Below, piece after piece: positions 61,474 to 64,000 of a stretch of 64,000 nt of DNA (its first letter is position 1; each line of letters starts with the position of its first letter). The notes beneath the pieces were generated by a model. The model was not told the origin of the DNA and did no database searches. It was given only the letters and a program-made list of their open reading frames with translations. Location of the stretch: the NCBI RefSeq assembly GCF_001890765.1, contig NZ_KV878783.1, positions 579,625 to 643,624 on the forward strand, written 5' to 3'. The translations under genes and the position numbers were made by a program. The stretch is from Spirulina major PCC 6313 (GTDB lineage Bacteria > Cyanobacteriota > Cyanobacteriia > Cyanobacteriales > Spirulinaceae).

Positions 61474-61535
61474 TGTCTCCAGTCCTAGCCCCTTACCCCA
61501 ATCTCTCCCACACTCACCCCTAACCCCCACAAACA

Positions 61536-61994
61536 ATGTCTGACTGGTTAGAACATAGCGTCCAAGTCGAAATCAAAGCCCCCATGGATTTGGTCTGGCA
61601 AGAATGGTCGAGTTTTGAAAAAATGCCCCTCTGGATGAAATGGATTAAATCCGTCACCGTTCCCCCCGAAACTCCGCACATTTCCCGCTGGACCTTGGAC
61701 ACGGGCGGCCTCGAATTTTCCTGGCAAGCCCGGATGGTGGATGTGATCGAGAACAAAATCATCCGCTGGGAATCCGTAGACGGCTTACCCAATCGGGGCG
61801 CGATCCGCTTTTACGATCGCCACGATCACAGCGTCGTCCGCCTCTCCGTCGCCTACAACATCCCGACCATTCTTAAATTCCTCGACAGTCTCTTCCTCGG
61901 TAAAGCCGTCGAAGCCACGATCCAAGAAGACCTCGAACGCTTCCGCACCCACATCCTCGCCCTCCAAAAAACCGCCACCCATCCCCAGGGTTAG
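61536..61994 (+). CDS. SRPBCC-family (cyclase/dehydrase-like) protein
   Basis: A 152-residue START-like fold protein: WLEHSVQVEIKAPMDLVWQE, PLWMKWIKSVTV, ISRWTLDTGGLEFSWQARMV and KIIRWESVDGLPNRGAIRFY. It binds lipids or other hydrophobic ligands in a deep cavity; the ligand is unknown. A cyclase/dehydrase gene right after zds is a conserved arrangement in cyanobacteria, so a helper role in carotenoid handling is plausible (inference). A strong terminator follows. Confidence 0.85.
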   Translation: MSDWLEHSVQVEIKAPMDLVWQEWSSFEKMPLWMKWIKSVTVPPETPHISRWTLDTGGLEFSWQARMVDVIENKIIRWESVDGLPNRGAIRFYDRHDHSVVRLSVAYNIPTILKFLDSLFLGKAVEATIQEDLERFRTHILALQKTATHPQG

Positions 61995-62010
61995 CCACCC
62001 ATCCCCCACC

Positions 62011-62046
62011 CAAAAACGGAGCTAGGCAAACCTAGCTCCGTTTTTG
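62011..62046. terminator. Bidirectional terminator
   Basis: CAAAAACGGAGCTAGG and its exact complement form a 16-bp stem with a CAAA loop. A and T runs on either side give a U-tail in both directions, serving the zds-SRPBCC unit (+) and the DUF2808 gene (-). Confidence 0.93.
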
Positions 62047-62104
62047 GGTGTAATTCGTTCAACGCGATCGACCGGGCGCACAGTCCATCACAATCAAGGG
62101 TAGA

Positions 62105-62839
62105 TTAGTCAGCGATCGAGACGATCCAAGTGCCGACATAGTCAATGCTGGCGCGGCGGAAATCAGCGAATTCGGGGGAATCATTCACCGGCTCGTGATC
62201 TGCGTCGGTAAAACAGCCATTCTCATCTAAGCAGGTGACGAGGAGGGCATGGAAATAGAATGTACCGCCAAACCAGGGATTGCGGATATGTTCGAGTTTT
62301 ATTTCGATGGGGTTACGGGCTTCGATGGATTCGGTGAGGGGAATCCGTAGGCAGTTAAAGTATTTTTCTTGGTCGCCATCCCAAACACGGTAGCAGTTTT
62401 CTTCAATGCGCACATTGCCTACGCCCACTTCTTTGTCGTAGCCGCGTCCGTAGCCAATTTCGATCACATCTTCGGGATCTTCAAAGGCAAAAATCCGGTT
62501 GGGGTGTTCTTCGCCTTCGGTGACTTCACAGTTTTCCACACAGACGACATCCCGGAAGCGTTCATCGGCCTCGCCGAAATAGTCGGGATAGTAGACGGAA
62601 ATTTGGGCGACGGTTCCCTCAACTTTTTTCGCTGGGATTCGCAGTTTGTAGCGGGCGTTGCGGGCGTTGCGTCCCCCGTGCTCAATGCGGTAGTTGAGGA
62701 GGTTGGGACGGTTCACACCACTAAAGATCGTCAGGCCGGAGTTTTGGGCGAAGGTGGCGAGGGGCGTGGCTGCGATCGCACAACCAGCGGCGGCTAGTCC
62801 AGCGAGTAGACGATGTTTAAGTGTTTTGGAGAACAACAT
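62105..62839 (-). CDS. DUF2808 secreted protein
   Basis: A 244-residue exported protein of the DUF2808 family. The signal peptide includes LLAGLAAAGCAIAATPLATF, with cleavage near FAQ. The mature part has SGLTIFSGVNRPNLLNYRIE, RIPAKKVEGTVAQISVYYPD and LTESIEARNPIEIKLEHIRN, with one cysteine pair (VVCVENCEV). The family is found in cyanobacteria and is of unknown function. The ATG at 62839 begins the signal peptide; the extension to 62911 is rejected. Confidence 0.85.
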   Translation of the reverse strand: MLFSKTLKHRLLAGLAAAGCAIAATPLATFAQNSGLTIFSGVNRPNLLNYRIEHGGRNARNARYKLRIPAKKVEGTVAQISVYYPDYFGEADERFRDVVCVENCEVTEGEEHPNRIFAFEDPEDVIEIGYGRGYDKEVGVGNVRIEENCYRVWDGDQEKYFNCLRIPLTESIEARNPIEIKLEHIRNPWFGGTFYFHALLVTCLDENGCFTDADHEPVNDSPEFADFRRASIDYVGTWIVSIAD

Positions 62840-63335
62840 AGGCGATTGGTTAGGTAAAACGTTGAGGGGGGTGGGAAGGGTGTGACTGGCGTTAAAGGAC
62901 GTTCTATGCACAAAATTTTGTGAACGAGTTTAACGTTTGATAATTCTTCTTGACTATATCAGACGGGTGTGTTCGTTGACGGGGAAGGTGTGGCGATTTG
63001 TTCCCTGTCTATGGTGAGTTGCCGGGAGCGTTGCATTGTGATGGGGCGGATGGCTGGCGGGGATAAAACATAAAACAAGGTAAAGAACGGGCAAGCGGGG
63101 GGCAAACGCTCGTAGGATACAAGAGAAAATATTCACGGGTGCAGCGTTTCAGGCTGCACGATCGCATGGAAAGTCGAAACGAAAACGGATGGTATGGAGT
63201 GACCGAAGGCATCTAATGGGTGTTGAGTTAAATCCCTCAGTTGCGATCGCAGCATTGAGTGGGAATGGCAAACCGGGTGTTTGAGACCGATTTGCCATGA
63301 GCGGTAATGTGTACTGATGAGTTAAGGAGTAAGTT
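62840..63335. other. Intergenic region upstream of pntA
   Basis: No gene was recognised in ~500 bp. A hairpin GTGCAGC...GCTGCAC lies at 63140-63160. TTGACTATATCA near 62951 resembles a -35-like element for the plus strand, without a clear -10. The pntA RBS (AAGGAG) is at 63325-63330. Confidence 0.35.
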
Positions 63336-64000
63336 ATGAAAATTGCGATCGCCCGCGAGGCTATTGAAGTGGGAGAACGCCGTGTGGCCTTAATTCCCGC
63401 CCTCGTGAAACGACTAGCCCAACCCGATTGGTACTTTCTTCTCGAAGCCAATGCCGGGGAGGGATCATTCATTCCCGATGCCGACTATGTGGATGCGGGG
63501 GCGGCGGTGGTGGCCGATAAAGCTGAACTTTGGAGCAATACGGATGTGCTGCTCAAGGTGGCTCCCCCCAGTCGGGATGAAGTCAATTTATTGCCCGAAG
63601 GCTCAACGTTGATTAGTTTTCTGAATCCGTTGGGTGATCCAGAGTTGATCAAACTGCTGGCGGATCGCCAGATCACCGCCTTCAGTATGGAATTAATTCC
63701 CCGCACCAGTCGTGCCCAAAGCATGGATGCCTTGTCATCTCAAGCGGGGATCGCGGGCTATAAAGCCGTGTTACTCGGTGCGGCGGCGCTGCCGAAATTT
63801 TTCCCGATGTTGACCACCGCAGCGGGCACGATTCGCCCGGCGAAGGTATTTGTGATGGGGGCGGGGGTGGCCGGATTGCAGGCGATCGCCACCGCCCGCC
63901 GCTTGGGTGCGATCGTCGAAGCCTTCGACATTCGCCCCGCCGTCAAAGAAGAAGTCCAAAGCCTGGGGGCGAAATTTGTTGAAATTGACCTCGGTGAAGA
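63336..64000 (+). CDS. pntA: NAD(P) transhydrogenase subunit alpha, cut by right edge
   Basis: The first 221 residues of the NAD(H)-binding subunit of proton-translocating transhydrogenase, which transfers hydride between NADH and NADP+. MKIAIAREAIEVGERRVALI is the start, followed by SMELIPRTSRAQSMDALSSQ, the pattern that separates PntA from alanine dehydrogenase. The NAD-binding VFVMGAGVAGLQAIATARRL and FDIRPAVKEEVQSLGAKFVE follow. A good RBS (AAGGAG) precedes the ATG. The rest, and pntA2/pntB, lie beyond the window. Confidence 0.93.
   Translation, partial: MKIAIAREAIEVGERRVALIPALVKRLAQPDWYFLLEANAGEGSFIPDADYVDAGAAVVADKAELWSNTDVLLKVAPPSRDEVNLLPEGSTLISFLNPLGDPELIKLLADRQITAFSMELIPRTSRAQSMDALSSQAGIAGYKAVLLGAAALPKFFPMLTTAAGTIRPAKVFVMGAGVAGLQAIATARRLGAIVEAFDIRPAVKEEVQSLGAKFVEIDLGE

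Overview
The window is chromosomal DNA from a cyanobacterium, probably filamentous. The HIP1 octamer GCGATCGC occurs throughout. Many genes are cyanobacterium-specific or typical of the phylum: zeta-carotene desaturase, cytochrome cM, an SLH-domain iron-uptake-type porin, DUF1824, DUF2839 and DUF2808 proteins, a KGK-domain protein, a CcsA-type cytochrome c maturation protein and a PetL-like peptide. The species cannot be fixed from the sequence. No tRNA, rRNA, CRISPR array or transposase gene was recognised.

Layout. 1-2.4 kb: the 5' part of a large DUF4114 surface protein running off the left edge. 2.8-12 kb: housekeeping genes (pgm, an aldo/keto reductase, DUF1824, ccsA, an acidic KGK protein, tilS, ygfZ, dnaN), with a candidate small RNA between ygfZ and dnaN. 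12.2-13.7 kb: hemB behind a Fur/Zur-type operator, and a decayed WD40 gene. 13.7-18.8 kb: class I ribonucleotide reductase, with an intact nrdA and an nrdB cut into four exons by three group I introns. One intron carries a GIY-YIG endonuclease gene. Joining the exons gives a 345-residue NrdB in frame. 19-25 kb: a membrane-anchored protein of unknown role, a ferredoxin-type aldo/keto reductase, a bifunctional nuclease, rpmF and the PDH E2 gene. 25.6-31.7 kb: an envelope region with a WecG/TagA glycosyltransferase fusion, two PEP-CTERM-like secreted proteins and a CHAT protease. 31.8-44.6 kb: small conserved genes, a glycosyltransferase/hydrolase pair, prfC, a petL-like gene, aroB, pdhA, cytM, a Uma2 gene between long inverted repeats, terC and moeA.

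44.6-48.7 kb holds two OMEGA (RNA-guided nuclease) elements: an intact iscB and a frameshifted HNH-less isrB. Each has an upstream region that looks like its omega-RNA, and each has its right end directly before the ribosome-binding site of the next gene (moeA and a HEAT-repeat gene). 48.7-55 kb: an acetyltransferase, a cupin, an SPFH/GYF protein next to a zinc-ribbon membrane protein (resembling the YdjI/YdjG pair), a beta-hydroxyacid dehydrogenase and a porin. 55-59.4 kb is repeat-rich: a 31-bp palindrome array, a PTT-repeat secreted protein, a vapBC module whose toxin is split by a 215-bp MITE with a 9-bp target duplication, and two Uma2 copies, one truncated. 59.4-64 kb: a DUF393 protein, zds, an SRPBCC protein, a DUF2808 protein and the start of pntA.

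The most notable content is the triple-intron nrdB with one intron immediately before the radical-tyrosine codon, the paired iscB/isrB elements, and two related 9-bp-TSD MITEs whose insertion can be reversed on paper to restore a 140-residue VapC.
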